A stretch of 64,000 bases of DNA from Coprinus comatus (taxonomy: Eukaryota > Basidiomycota > Agaricomycetes > Agaricales > Agaricaceae): contig JAWPGT010000006.1 in NCBI GenBank assembly GCA_034638255.1, positions 682,001 to 746,000 on the forward strand, written 5' to 3'. Positions 35,870-49,244 of the stretch are shown here, piece after piece. Every line of letters starts with the position of its first letter. The stretch's first letter is position 1. Both the position numbers and the translations under genes were made by a program. Below the pieces are notes generated by a model. It had not been told where the DNA came from. It saw only the letters and a program-made list of their open reading frames with translations, and searched no databases.

Positions 35870-37192
35870 TTATGTAGATGCGGACCCTCGTTGGAGGTGA
35901 GCTGCCCACCACTCCTCGAACAAAGAAAGCCCTAGTCCGCCTTGGATGCCTATCTCTTCCGTAGCTTTGGTAGAAAGTCTGCAATCCCTAGGCCGAGTAA
36001 CAGCACTAGCACCAGTAGGGGGTTCAGAATCTGGGATGATATGGGAATGTGGCAAACCAAGAATCTTTGCAAAGATCAAACAAATTTCATACTTGGTGAA
36101 TGGTTCGTCCGAACTGTAGTGTACGATTCGGGGCAAATGTTTCCCTTGATCTAGAATGGTATGCGTGGATCAGATTGTCCGTTCTGATTTTGCAATATTG
36201 CTGAGAAAATATAGATACCTATGGCACGAACCAAGAAGTCTGCGATATCGACTACATTGGTTGGGTAACGTGTTGCATAGTGATCCATTTTGTATTGTTT
36301 CCCGGATTGATCTTGAACCACATCGAGAAGAACATTTATGGCCGAGTCAGCGTTTTTCGGTGCAGGTCCATATCTAGTAGATGTTTTACTATTCACCATT
36401 GAACTCATATCGAGGTACTGGAACTTACAGAACAGGTACTCGGAGAATCGTAGTGTTTGCCCCTTGAACAGCAGAGACGGCCAGTTCACCATCTCTCTTA
36501 GATTGACCATAGAACTGGAGAGGGTTTGTTTTTGAGGAAGGTTCATATGGCGGGGCCGTTCCGTCGAACACATAATCTATCACCGTATGATAAGGTGTGG
36601 CTTATACTTTAATAATATACCCAACCCACTTACTTACCGGTAGATATATGAATGAGGTTATATCCGATCGCTTTGGCGAGCCTTGCGAGATGGCCGGGTA
36701 CATCAGAATTGAGCTGAGAATTATGAGAAACTTAGACAGCGTCACGGGTTGGTGCCTTTGTTCCTTACTCGTTGTGCGCCGTGAGGATCCTGAACATTGT
36801 AGTTGGCACATCAGAAACCGATGGCCCAAACAAGCACGTAGACAAACCTTTTCTGCTACATCGGGACGCCTTTCCCCAGCACAGTGAATAACCCCTGGGT
36901 AATTAGATAAGACACGGGCAAAGTTACGCCAAAAGGATGCTCGACAGACAATTAGGTTGATATTCTTGTAAAGTCTTCTCCACAGCGTCTTCGTCCGTGA
37001 GATCAAGAGTGACTAACCCTTGTCGAACGCGAGAATATGCAATCCCAACAGTAGAATGGTTGGTCTTATGCAAAGCGTCCAAAATGGCTCCTCCAAGTAC
37101 GCCAGATGCACCTGTTAGACTCACCGTTGAATAATTGATTATCGGTATGTTTGGCATGCGCTGAGTACTGTACCTGTAACGATTACCTTCAT
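35870..37192 (-). CDS. MAT2B/RmlD-like NAD(P)-binding reductase (extended SDR)
   Basis: A protein of the dTDP-4-dehydrorhamnose reductase (RmlD) and methionine adenosyltransferase beta-subunit group. In animals MAT2B binds and regulates S-adenosylmethionine synthetase; fungal members are usually annotated by similarity only. A 19-base first exon encodes MKVIVT, and the Rossmann loop TGASGVLGGAILDAL spans the first intron. Then come WVIHCAGERRPDVAEK, RLNSDVPGHLARLAKAIGYN, STDYVFDGTAPPYEP, the catalytic-type FYGQSKRDGELAV, RVPVLYGPAPKNADSA, MDHYATRYPTNVVDIADF and VHYSSDEPFTKYEICLIF. It ends LQRGSAST. Eight exons with introns of about 55-65 nt join without any frame break. Confidence 0.9.
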
Positions 37193-38900
37193 TCTGAGTT
37201 GCTTTGCGTTTCGCTAGGGATGCTGGTCTCGGTTATCTCCGTTGAGCCTGATATCAGTTTTTTCCCAAGATGGTTCTGTATTCTAAAAGCGCCGACAACC
37301 TCTCGTATGCGCTCCTCCCCATGGGGTTGAAAAACCTTATAGACCAAACGTCGTAACGACATTGGCTGCATTCCTCTCGGTTTCAACCCATCACGTTACT
37401 TCGACTAATGTCTCGTCATCCCTCTGGATTACCCACCGTCGTGACATCTTGGCATACGTTGGAGTGCGATAGTTGTGGTTAATCTCCTGGTCCAACTCAA
37501 TATGGTTATATGGGCACTTGAATGGCTTATTTGTCTTACACTTCACGGGCGTCGATAACATTGCTTTATTGAATGTACAAATGGCCAGGGACTTGCATCG
37601 CTGGGAAGACCATGAAAACAATCTGCGAAATTCGAATATGACTAGAATATAGCCCTACCACGAGACCTCAACAGTTTTTCGTTGAACACAAGACTATTAT
37701 GGTATGAGCCTTCAAACTCAACTTTCAGTGAGTTTCGGGCTTCGAACAAAGTTCGAAATCCAACGTGGGGACACAATTGATCTTCTTTTGATTGTGATGT
37801 GAATCCGCAAGTTTCTGATCCTCTATTCACTGGTGTATTGTTTTGATTGATGCGCGGAATGTCATGTTGACCTCTCTTACGGCTATCCACAGAGCACCTT
37901 GCTCCCCTGCGTTTTTTCGACCATCCATCATCTGATAGGAAAACCGGGGACGAGTTTCGAAGATTGTTGCAACGTCAATATGATCGAGAACCAGGAACAT
38001 GACCTCGAAAAACCTTGCCGGGTCCGATGGGGTTCTTGCTATTTGAATTTCCATTTGCCAAGTGTCTTGACTTTTTGCGTAGTATATTCCGATTTCGCGA
38101 TTTCACGAAGCGTATACACCGTCTCAAGATTTCTCGCTCCAGTTCGGATTGAAAAATATCAATCCAGGTTCACAGAACAAACATAACTCGGGAGTCAACT
38201 ACGTTATGGGCCTGTCACGGGCCAACAGTTTTTCAATCACCCATTCAAGAGAAACACTCTCATGTCAAGGGTTGTAGGTTGTTATGGTATTCTCAGGGTC
38301 AAAATGGTCAAAGGAATCCATGTTCCTTATACCACGTGTGTCGCATGGCATGACGGAACTTCGAACCAAATCAGCTTGGAGGAAACGTCTGCGACTTTTT
38401 GTTCTTATTTTTATCACAGCGTATGCTATCATTGACTCCCTTCGCATATCCAGAAAGGCAATCCATTTGTTTTCAAACTGTCAGATAGCCTTCTGTGGAG
38501 TAATAACCAATCCTCAACGGTTAGCCACAGTCTCACGGGGAAGAATATCGGAGAAGTCGAGTATGAGTTATGGGGATGGAGTCAAATTATCAGGGTTCAA
38601 TCCACTTTTGGATACAATATCGCAATCAACCCAGCCGGTTGGCTTTGGCCTTACCATCTTAGCCAATCCATCAAGAACTTATGCCACCGCTAATAAGAAT
38701 CTGCCCGTCTACCGGATATCGATATCCACTCTAGTTTTCCCACTTCCCAACAGAATAAAGGTTGGTCGACAACAAGCTTCCGCTTATTTACTTGTGATCC
38801 TGTCGCCGGGTTCTGTTGACTCTAATGCGTCGTAGAGCGGGTTCAACATCAGAAACTTCGCGTTTCCCTCCCCCTCCCATTCGAACAGATCTGTACTCCC
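37193..38900. other. Unexplained stretch, possible decayed gene
   Basis: This is 1.7 kb without a recognisable gene. A 183-codon plus-strand frame (38284-38835) and several 60-80 codon frames on the minus strand (37391-38054) exist, but none shows a domain I know or joins into a longer protein. Minus-strand pieces such as ARTPSDPARFFEVMFLVL look protein-like and could be remnants of a dead gene. Confidence 0.4.
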
Positions 38901-40459
38901 ATGTCACCACTTACAGGTATGTGTATTGATACCGTCAGAGAAGACAGAGACAAATTACATCCTCAGATCTGTGCAACTTGAGCTACAAATATATAGCCCT
39001 TCGCTCAAAGCTAAGGAAGGACGCGGCCGAGGACCACTTGCCGTCTTCAGTCGAGACGACAAAGTATCAGGAAGAGTGTTCTTGGATAATAGTTGCCATC
39101 ATACAGGAAGGATTTCTGTCACGGTACGTCTACCATTTCCTGCAATAGCTATGTGTTTACTCAGATATTTCACAGTTGGAGGGTATTTTTCATTACCAGA
39201 AGGATGAAGATGGACGTAAAACCAATTCTACAGAGACAAACCTCCGGAAACATGTCTTTCTATCAACCACAACGTGTATCAATGCCTCACCAGCGAACGA
39301 TTCTATCCTTCCTTTTCAGGCCTCCTTTATCAAACGACGACCAAGCGGTTCTTGCCTAGTATGCCAGACTCCTGGACAGGCCAAACGTGTATTTCCTTTC
39401 TCGTTTGATCTACCGAAGTCGCTGCGGGCGGGCGAAGAACTACCTTGCTCATTCACACCTTCGAAGGGCGCCATCGCGGAATCAAAACTGCATCCATTTG
39501 AAATAGCGTATCGAGTCATGGTATACTGGGAACCAAGCGCGAGCCTGGATAATAGTTCTAGGTGAGTGGCCTAGTCAACGACAGGTCACTTGGACTGACT
39601 GGTTACCAGTTTGGAAGTACCTATATTGATTCACGCTGAGAACGATTTTCAGTCCATAGATGCTTCACCTAAAACTCCAGAAGCTTGGATAGAGATGCCC
39701 TTAAAATCTGAACGACCGGTGCCCTACCGCTCTGCTGTACGTCGCACTCTGTGGACTGGTTACTGACCCTGTCTCTATACAAATGACTGACCCTTCATGT
39801 AGTTAACACTACCGTCGCCAATCACATTTTCCCGCTCCTCAAAGATACCCTACTTTGTGATCTTTACGACAACACCGCGAAACCCTAGCCTAGCAAAAGA
39901 AATCGCCGCAGATGCATCTATTTCTGTTTCCCTTGTCAGGCAGATCGGCATTATAGAACAACCCAATCTTCCTCCCACACCCCCAATAACTCCGTCTAGC
40001 GATTTGGACTCACCAACATCACCGCTTGGAATCATCAAACGAGTAACCAAAACTGTGCATGAACACACACGTTCAGGGCGCTCTGATTCCTCTCTCGATC
40101 CAAGATACAAACCTCTACCTGACCTTCCAATGCGATCCTTTGTTCAAAATCACACACTTCGTTCCGATATGAGTATCGGTTTTCAGAAGCGACCTAGACA
40201 ACAGTGCCGTCCTGGAAGGCATCCGTCAATAAGTGAACAAGTGGCTCTTCCTGATGGTCTCTACAAAGGAAAGCTTGTTTTGAGTCCAGATATGCTTCCT
40301 TGTGTAGATTGGAATGGTCTTTGTGTCAAGGTCCGTTTACAACGGCTTCTCTAATTTTATGCTATGTTATTGATAGTTGACTTACAGTATTATCTGGATA
40401 TCTCGGTCTTAATGGGCCAAGATGAACTCCGTGCAAGAGTTCCTCTGCGAATTATATAG
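38901..40459 (+). CDS. Arrestin-like domain protein
   Basis: An arrestin-fold protein. Fungal relatives act as adaptors that bring ubiquitin ligases to membrane transporters. The N-terminal arrestin strands read SVQLELQIYSPSLKAKEG, VFSRDDKVSGRVFLDNS and GRISVTLEGIFHYQ. The middle has FPFSFDLPKSLRAGEELPCS and FEIAYRVMVYWE. After a Pro/Ser-rich loop (PPTPPITPSSDLDSPTSP) the C-terminal strands are PDGLYKGKLVLSPDMLPC and YYLDISVLMGQDELRARVPL. There are several short introns. The start is uncertain: the ATG at 38901 needs an intron of only 22-31 bases to reach the conserved strand, so a first exon may lie further upstream. No PPxY ligase motif is evident. Confidence 0.75.
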
Positions 40460-40734
40460 AGCCTTTCTTTTTCCACTCTTCTTTTTTTTCTGTTGGACAT
40501 ATTACTAGTCGTCGACGATAGTCTTCATTCACAATCTTTACCCATTTTTATCGTTGCTTTTTCATGTCCCATTATTTTATTCGTTATTATTTTCCCTTGA
40601 ATGTCGACTTAAAACTAGTTTATCATCACTGTATTTCACCTACCAGATTAGGCAATTTGTTACCCTGATGCGAAAACGCGTCAATGACAAATGTATAGCT
40701 GTTTGCACATTCACCCTCCTTGTACGACTTGGTA

Positions 40735-43700
40735 ATGGACCAACACCCAACGGCATCATGGCAGGCTATGCAGGACGGTAACGTCTTCTACCGCCGTCAA
40801 CAGTTATACAGTATTACTGGAAAATTACCCGATCTTGGTGATTATATCGTGGCTGGATGTCGGTATGGTGGTCCTATAGGTGGGGAGTGTTTTTGGTTAT
40901 TTTATAAAGTATTCTTGTGCTGAGCCTTTTGAACAGCACTTATGCGTGATACTTCTAAGATTATGACTTTGAATCGTGGTGTAGCACCCATCTTATCGAA
41001 GTCACAAGTACAGATCTACTCACCTGCCGGCGAAGGGCTTTTGTTGTTTAGTGTGGATTCTATTTCTTCAACACATCGTTAACTGTAAAATTCTGACTGC
41101 TTTTGTATTCTAGTGGGATAAAGGGAGAATCATTCGATTCGGTTGGACTTTAGATGAGAGATTGGCATTGCTGAATGAAGAAGGCGTGTATCGGATATAC
41201 AACTTGCAAGGAGATTATGAACAACATTCGCTTGGGGCAGAAGCCGCTGAACTGGGGATTATTGATGCAAGGATATATGACAATGGGTTTGTGGCCATGA
41301 CAAGCTCATTGACATTATTGGAAGTGAAGAATTGGGATGGAGGTAGACCACTGACCTTGGCAAACCCAGGTTCGTTCAAATTCCCCACATTCCTTGTATA
41401 TTCGTTTTTTTGGTCAATGTTGACGTGAATATATGGGCCTTTAGGATTATCGGAACCACCACATTCATGGGCAATTATACCACCAGACCTCAATATCTCG
41501 CGACATGTCGAAGTATTACTCTCGGTGGAAACTTCGATCTTTACAGTTGATAACCTTGAAAGTGTGGACCAACGTATTTCTAGAGGACCTTTTGCCCAAA
41601 TATCACCTTCGCCGAATGGGAAATCTCTAGCACTTCTAACTTCGTCTGGGACTCTATGGGTCGTGTCGACAGATTTCCAACGAAGCATGGCCGAGTTTGA
41701 GACGAATACTGTGATAGGTGCTGAGGGGGCAATAAAGCAGGTCGAATGGTGTGGCAACGATGCCATCCTTCTTACGTGGGATGGTTTAGCAGTTCTAGTG
41801 GGACCATTTGCAGACACTTTACAGTAAGTGGTTTATAGCATTTAGAGGAATGGACGTCCGAATGACTGGTATGGCCAGGTACTTTTATTCCGGTACTATT
41901 TTTGCCGTTACGGAAATGGATGGCGTGCGAGTGATTGGTCCTGAGGTTTGCGATCTTCTACAAAAGGTCCCTGGTAAGGCTCAGAATGTGGTTGTTTGAT
42001 TACAAGCTAATTTGTTGGCTTAGCCTCGACGTTATCTATATTCCGTCCCGGATCAACCTCACCTTCTGCAATCCTTTACGATGCTTGGGAAAGCTTCAAT
42101 AACCGCTCACCTAAAGCTGATGAGAGCATCAGAAGCATAAAACCAGACTTGTCTAAGGCTGTGGATGAATGCATAGACGCGGCTGGTCATGAGTGGGAGC
42201 CCCAATGGCAAAGGAGACTCCTAAATGTACGTTCAATCTCTATCAGAAGACCAAACTTTTTCAATGCTGATTTTGCGTAGGCAGCCAAGTTTGGACGGGG
42301 TTATCTTGATTTTCATAATCCCACAGATTTTGTGAATATGGGACAAACTCTGAAAGTTCTCAATGCTGTCCGAGAGTATGGAATTGGCATCCCGTTAACA
42401 TATTCCCAGTAAGTTGGATATATACGATGGCTCTGCTAACACTGAAACTCACCTTTGACATTGCGTTGTAGATATAATTATGCTTCGCCATCGCATCTGA
42501 TCACACGACTCACATCTCGAAACCTGCATCTCTTAGCACTACGTATATCATCCTTCCTCCATCTAAAACCTGATGCTGTCCTCAAACATTGGGCTTGTGC
42601 AAAAATTGCAAGAACGAAACCATTAGCTACTGATACAGGAAAGGATGTACAATTGGCAGGAGAGGATGAGGTTTGTAAGATGATTGTGGAGAAGTTTGAG
42701 CAACTGGGAGGGACTGAGGTCAGTTATGCTGACATTGCAAAGAGGGCTTGGGAGATAGGTCGTGTTGGTCTGGCTACCAAACTTCTAGACCACGAAACCA
42801 AGGCATCCGACCAAGTTCCGTTACTTTTGACAATGAAAGAGGATCGCCTAGCTCTTAGTAAGGCGGTTGACAGTGGTGATACTGATATGGGTTTGTCTTT
42901 TTATTTTCATGGACCTTCGATGTGCTCATTCTGCATTTCAGTTTACTATGTTTTACTTCATTTACACAAACGACTACCACTTGGATCATTCTTCCGACTT
43001 CTAGAAGAAGGTGGAGAAAAACTTGCTCCCGCTCGTAGACTTCTTGAAGTCTATGCTCGCGAGCAGGACCGGGAAATGCTTCGAGACTTTTATTATTCCG
43101 ATGATCGACGTGTTGAGAGCGCTACCTTGTCCCTTGAGGAGGCAGCTTGGGCGGCAGTATGTTCTATTCCTCTCATACCTAACGCACGTTATTCTGATCA
43201 TCGATATTAGGATCAAACTGCGAAAATTACAGCGGTAGAGACGGCTAGGAAGTTCTTCTCGGACGATAAAGATCGGGGCTTCGAGGCAAAGGTACGACAA
43301 TTTTAGATCTACTACCAAGGCAATATTTTCTAACTGGATGGTTTTATAGATGATGGATGAAAGTGTACGCCTACTCGCGTTGCAACAACAACTTGAGAAG
43401 GAAACAGATGGAAAGATCACATTCTTTGGGTTAAGTGTCAATGCCACCATTCGGGAATGTCTGATCAATGGCTTATCCAAGCGAGCTGACAAAATCAAGA
43501 ATGATTTTAAAGTCACAGATAAATGGTTAGTATTGGATTTACTTCCTTTTTATTTGGGTAAAAATGAACGCATATATGCATGTGTAGCTTCTGGTATCTC
43601 AAGTTACATGCCCTAACAGAAGCAAGAGACTTTGAGGCTCTCGATTTATTCTCAAAGTCTAAGAGAAGTCCGATTGGTTATGAGCCCTTTGTCCGGCATT

Positions 43701-43995
43701 TGGTAGAGAAGGGACATATTCGAGAAGCTGCAGGATATGTAGCTCGATGTGATTCTCCCAAGAGGGCTGATCTGTACCTCGAGTGTGGAGAGTGGCGTAT
43801 GGCTGGGAAGGAATGCAAGGAACGAGGTGATAAAGCTAAACTGGCGTGCGTATTTTTATCTTTTTATCTTGCTAGGTGTGTTTTAGAAAGGGACTTTTTG
43901 GCTGACGACCTGTGTAAAATAGGGAGATACGCAAGAAATGTCCTAATTCTATGATTCTTCGTGAATTGGATCAAATAGCGTCGACTATGAAATGA
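40735..43995 (+). CDS. VPS16: Vacuolar protein sorting-associated protein 16 (HOPS/CORVET core)
   Basis: A core subunit of the HOPS and CORVET tethering complexes, needed for vacuole and late-endosome fusion; it binds VPS33. The protein starts [20 protein letters not shown]. The N-terminal propeller-like half includes [60 protein letters not shown] and [13 protein letters not shown]. The C-terminal alpha-solenoid includes [88 protein letters not shown] and [20 protein letters not shown], ending ASTMK. It has about ten small introns with intact frame. It is convergent with the SPX-EXS exporter. Confidence 0.93.
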
Positions 43996-44603
43996 TTTCC
44001 TTTTCCTTATCTGATGCGAAGAAGTCCCAATGTTAATGTTTATGAATACATGTGTCTGCATCTGTTTTGTCTTTTGCTCTAATGATATACCATGCATCAC
44101 GTTTTTGTCCGAGCCTGAAACTGGACATAAAGTTACTGGAAGACTGGCTAGGCTGTTGAAAGAAATTAGTAGAGTGCCAATACACCTTATTGCATTAATT
44201 TCTTTTAATAAATGAAGATACCGAAATCAGTAAAATGCTCATTAAGTCTAAATAAATCAAAGTCATTACATGGCACAGCATGTGAGAAGTGAAGTCGGAT
44301 ACATTGGAAGAAAAGGAGTCCTGCGTAAAGAAGTTGAAATAAAGTGATAGTAGGAGTTCTGGAATTGCAGTATAGAGCTACAGGTCAGATGGAAAGATGT
44401 GACCAAGGGATACAGGTCGGTAGTACTAGTGAGGGAAATGTATGTATGGTATAATTAAAACCGAATAGCAACGCACTGCGGTAAAACAAGTAAAGACAAG
44501 CAATGAAAACAACATAGACAGGCGGGACTATTAGCTATGGATCAACGTGGGAGAGCGTTATTGTGGGTTCAGAACAAGAACATTTACAGAAGAAATAGAC
44601 AGT
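43996..44603. other. Convergent spacer between VPS16 and the SPX-EXS gene
   Basis: AT-rich, no gene seen. It holds the 3' flanks of both neighbours. Confidence 0.6.
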
Positions 44604-47600
44604 TTAATTGTTCCTGTGAGTAGGTGATTCGTCGTCGTCATCGTCATCTTGGTCTTGAGAATGGCGGTCAAATGAATAAGGTAAAGGAACTTCGCGTGTA
44701 ACACGGTACTGGTCGATGTTACCCAAGTGTTCGTTCTCCAAACGGACTGTATAATAAGTAATTAGAAGGGTTGTGAGTAAATGTAGAAATTGAACTTACA
44801 GAAGTTCCACTGAATTCGGCGCAACATTTCCAAGAGACCAACAGTAAAAGCACGAAGATGCATATTAGGTCCTGGTGAACCAGGAATGTACCATGTCCAA
44901 GCAAATCGGGCGACGATATTTGAAAACTGAAATAAGAAGTATTGAGACCCAAGCTTGATTTAGTATACATATATTTGGAACTCACGATGGCAAAATAGTA
45001 AAGCTGTAAAGAACTATCAGGACCTTGTTCAGATGAGAATAAAACTGGCTGCAGCTCACGGGAATATGGTCTGGGTAGCCAAGCTCGTCTCTAAGGAAGA
45101 AATACTTGGCATGGGGACGCAGAAGTGACCAATCCATAAGCAAATCCTGTGTGTATCCAAGTAAGATCGAAGAGAGATGTATACACGAAGTGCAGACGTA
45201 CCCAAGTGCAAGAAAACGTAGCGGATATCGTATTAAATAATAACCAAAGGACCAATAAGTCTACACGATGCGCTGAAAGTCCCCATCAATGTTGATTCGC
45301 GTTTAAGGAAGTAAAAGTACTGACAGTTATGCCTCCACATGTAGTAGAACAGATAGCTAATAATAGCAGCACCATATTTAGCGCCCTATGAAAGTAATGC
45401 GGTTAAGGATTAATCCGCTGCACATTATATGCCTCTCACATTGATCAGATGAGTAGGCAAGCCGGAGTCAGCATAACGCCTTACACTTTGAATTAGACGT
45501 ATGAGCGAGGGAATTATTGCACAAGAAAATGCAATTGGCCAATGGAAAGAGGATGCTCCGCAGCGGGTCCAATCTTCGCGAAAGCCCTCAGCATAAATGC
45601 ACACGAGTTGGAAGAGGTTAGAAAGCGTGTACACCATACTGCACAGTTGATCGCTGAACATGGCGTTTATAAGTAAGGAAATCAATAGTAAAAATACGAA
45701 GACTGTACCCCATCCAGAAATCCGCAAACTATATGGAGAGGCTTTTGTGAACAAAATATAGACCATCATTAAATAATATAACACACCTCAACATGCCTAG
45801 CGCCAGATAGAAATTGTCCACCAAGGTTTCGCAACAACCAAAACCTTGAAGGCTGGAATAAGATAGGGAATGGATTGAACAATACCAGACTTGTCAGTAT
45901 TAACCACACGAGCGGCCATATTGTCGGCGAGACCTGGGGTGATCCAATGCGGGCGAACGAGAACCAAAATGCATAGCAGAGGGTAGTAAACAAAAACGCG
46001 GGTATCTATATCCGATATCCAGTGAGGATTCACATATAGACAACATTTTGGGGCGGTCCCGCACCTCGAAATAAACCCGATAATCCATACGAGTACGAAC
46101 ATCAAGTTCTGTACAGAGTTTTAGAAAAAGACGATGTTAATAAGCAGGATACTTACCAAATATAAAGGCGTAATTGATATGAGTTCGGGCCCAAACAACC
46201 AGATTCACGCCTAGGAGTAGTGAAAATAGAACTGGTACTAAAATAATTCCATATATAAGAAGTAGTGCATCCCAAGCTTGCATTGTTTCATGAGTGGATG
46301 GCAAGGAGCCTGATTGGTGATTTGAGTCGGAGCGCAATTTCAGAGTGGAATTGCTTACCATGATATATACCAGACGCTAAAGCAGGGACAGCAAACCCAA
46401 GCATTATACCAGTGCGGAATGTACTGAAGTGGTGCGATTTATTACGATCACCGCCTCTTAAACGTTGCGCAGCTTTCTTCTCGTCCCCACGAACTAACCT
46501 TTTGGTTATTTTACGCATCTCGTTGAAAGAATGATCAGTTACCAAACGCTGCAGCATATAGAGCTTGCATTCCCTTCTTCATATCCTGTATCCCATCGTC
46601 TGAGCCCAGCGGACCCGCATGTAACTAAACAAAAATCAATCGCAGCTCCCATAAGCACTATTAATGCATACCTTATCAATTGTATATTGTTGTTGTATTT
46701 GAATCTTCGTAATAATCATATCAGCTGAGTATATATTTGAGAGCTAGCTCCATACCCTAGTAGTTTTCTCGAACTTCTTGAGTGCTTTACGAAAACCTGT
46801 CAAATTCAGGATCTATAGACATAGGTTGGCCAATGAGTTTTGATTTTCGGAAACCTCTACTCACCCTAAAGTTGTACAACAGTTCTAAACCCCTGCATGG
46901 TGATAAATACCCTAAGTCATATATTGATGACTGCCTTATCGACGTACCGATAATGTTCTAAAATGGCCTTTTTAAGCTTTTTCTTTGCGTTTAGATATGT
47001 ATCCGGATCGACGGAAAGTGTCTTTTCCTTTTCGTGATCTTGAGGAGTGGATCTACCGTGTACATGTGTTGTCTAAGAATGAAGTTAGCCCCGTATCGAT
47101 TATTGCGATTATCCATGCAAAAAACATGCCTCGGACGTATTAGTGCTGATCTGAAGTAAAGGATTTTCCGCGGGTGACTTGGGACGGTTTGATTAAAGGG
47201 ATTTGATAATACCAAAGTCCATGGCTTCTTCGTGGTTGCCTGTGACATGAGCTTGTAAGATTAAATGACCCTGCTCGAAAATGCATGTGCTCACTTCTAC
47301 CAGCTTTCTATGGTCCTGAAGTTCTTGTAGTTGCTCTTGAAGAACGCGCGTACGAAGCGAGAGCTCCTTTTCTCGGTTTACATAGAACGTCTCTACCTTC
47401 TCCAACTCTGCGTCGAGGGAATCAAAAAATTCACGTTGGACTGGAATGAGGCGTGGCAGGAGTTCGGACAATGGCAAAGTATCAACGGATCGACGAGGTG
47501 TGGTGGCGTTGCGTCCGAGCCTCCTAATGGTCTTGAGGCCAGACCCGATAAAAGATGGACGTCGAGCATTTTTTATACTCTCCATAAAACTAAGCCCACG

Positions 47601-48070
47601 AGTTCGGGGAGCACGTTTTGGTTCATCACCCGCTTCAGGAATAGAATTAACTGAAGGTTGAAAGCTGGGAATACTAACACTTGGTGGAAGGTCTTCTGTT
47701 GGAGACTGAACCTCTTGAGATGGAGGAAGATAGACCGTGTTTACAGTGGCACTCGAGTTAAAGGATTGCGTGAGGTTATTCAGGCTTTCTTGATGAAGCG
47801 GATAGCAGTGATGCATTTCTTCAGGCCACGATAATCACTGTATTTGGGTCATTTGGTCAACGGAAGTATACTTTCACGGACGACAACTCGTACATGTACG
47901 CTTTCTTCCATTCGGGGGTCTTTTTGTGGCCATTAGCAAAAGTGTGGTAAATAGAGTTATGGTAATGTTACCTGAGTATCCTGGAGGTATCTAAAGAGCG
48001 AAAAATGCGAGGGCCATGAGCCAAGGCTGGGCGAGGACAATTATAAAACGGCGTACCTCGCAAACTTCAT
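44604..48070 (-). CDS. SYG1: SPX-EXS phosphate exporter (SYG1/XPR1 family)
   Basis: A membrane phosphate exporter whose SPX domain senses inositol pyrophosphates. The SPX start is split over small exons: MKFAR, YLQDTQ, TPEWKKAY, then IDYRGLKKCITAIRFIKK. The frame breaks right after this (see findings). The SPX part continues with IPVQREFFDSLDAELEKVE, YLNAKKKLKKAILEHYR and LNLTGFRKALKKFEKTTR. The join ALYAAAFVRGDEKKAAQRLRG needs an intron that removes the in-between bases, matching the family. The EXS part has KSHHFSTFRTGIMLGFAVPA, several helices, RTRMDYRVYFE, LLMDWSLLRPHAKYFFLRDE and the end VRLENEHLGNIDQYRVTREV, finishing with an acidic tail of consecutive Asp. There are about fifteen short introns. 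An Arg/Pro/Ser-rich insert lies between SPX helices. Confidence 0.9.
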
Positions 48071-49244
48071 AATGAGTCGTAAAAGAACAGCGGGGGATAG
48101 GAAGCAACTACACAGGTCATGGTCAGTTAATATATATGCATGTACAAAGGCTGCTAATGACATAATGGTAGCCTACCATCGCTTAATAACAAAGCCGCCC
48201 ACGGACACAGAGCTTCTAGTGCAGACCTCAAACTTGCTTCAAACCACACATCTGCGGGGAAAAACAACTCTGGGCGCGTAGTAGATGATTGTCACGACTC
48301 CACAGCTCATCCTCATCTCCTGTACACACGAATGAAAGTCCTCTTCTTAGTCACTATACCTAACCAATCCATTGGTAGCTTGATATTTTGGTGTCTGTTT
48401 TTTTTTGACATAGCTCTATCGTGTACAAACGCGTCTCTTCTATCTTCATTCTTATCGATACTTAGGCTGCTTTTGTCCAATATCTGCCACAACTGCTGGA
48501 TCATTGAACCACACTAGGTTCCCTTATCTTTTGGATCACTAGCTTTCATCACCACATCTGTCTAAACTCTAGTTCTCAAAAGTTAATTATCATTGATAAA
48601 GCCACCTTGCAAAGAACCCAACTGTCATTTTCATTATTTGTGCAGCTTCTCTATGGGATCTCATGCACTACCCTGATTATGTCTGTTGCAACGTTTATGT
48701 TGACCTCTCCACGTCAGTTTACTCTTTGACTAGGGTCTAGGCTTATTGACACTGTGGGTTTTCTTCCCAAGGAGAGTTGTGCAAGCGATGTACTCGTGCT
48801 CGATTACAATTACAACTGAAGTCATCCGTGTTTATCGCTTCATCTTAACAAAAGAATATTTAGCCTTCAAAATTGTAGACCCGGTTGGTTCATGTACCTC
48901 CCATTAAAATTTTAGTTATGCAGTGCCCCCAAACACGCTAATGACGGCTTCTATCTCCAGGTGTTGGCTTTGGTTAGTACAACCTGTTACACTCATCACC
49001 GACACCACCGTGTAAATTCATTGACCCTTACAGTTTATTAGCACGATGCTTCGCAATCTCTTGGCCTCTCCACAGTATTCAATTGCCGAGTGCAACACAC
49101 GGTGTTTGAGCTTGAGCGCGTCCTCGCGGCAGGAAATTATGAAATGTACAACACATTTTGCGAACATTTACATACATTGATGTTCATTGTTGACAGTCAA
49201 AATAAACGAAGCTTTTTAGAGAGATTAAGGGAACTTTTCTTTGT
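48071..49244. other. Spacer upstream of the SPX-EXS gene
   Basis: 1.2 kb with no recognisable gene. It holds the promoter of the phosphate exporter and the 3' flank of the HAD hydrolase. The short plus-strand frames lack motifs. Confidence 0.5.
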
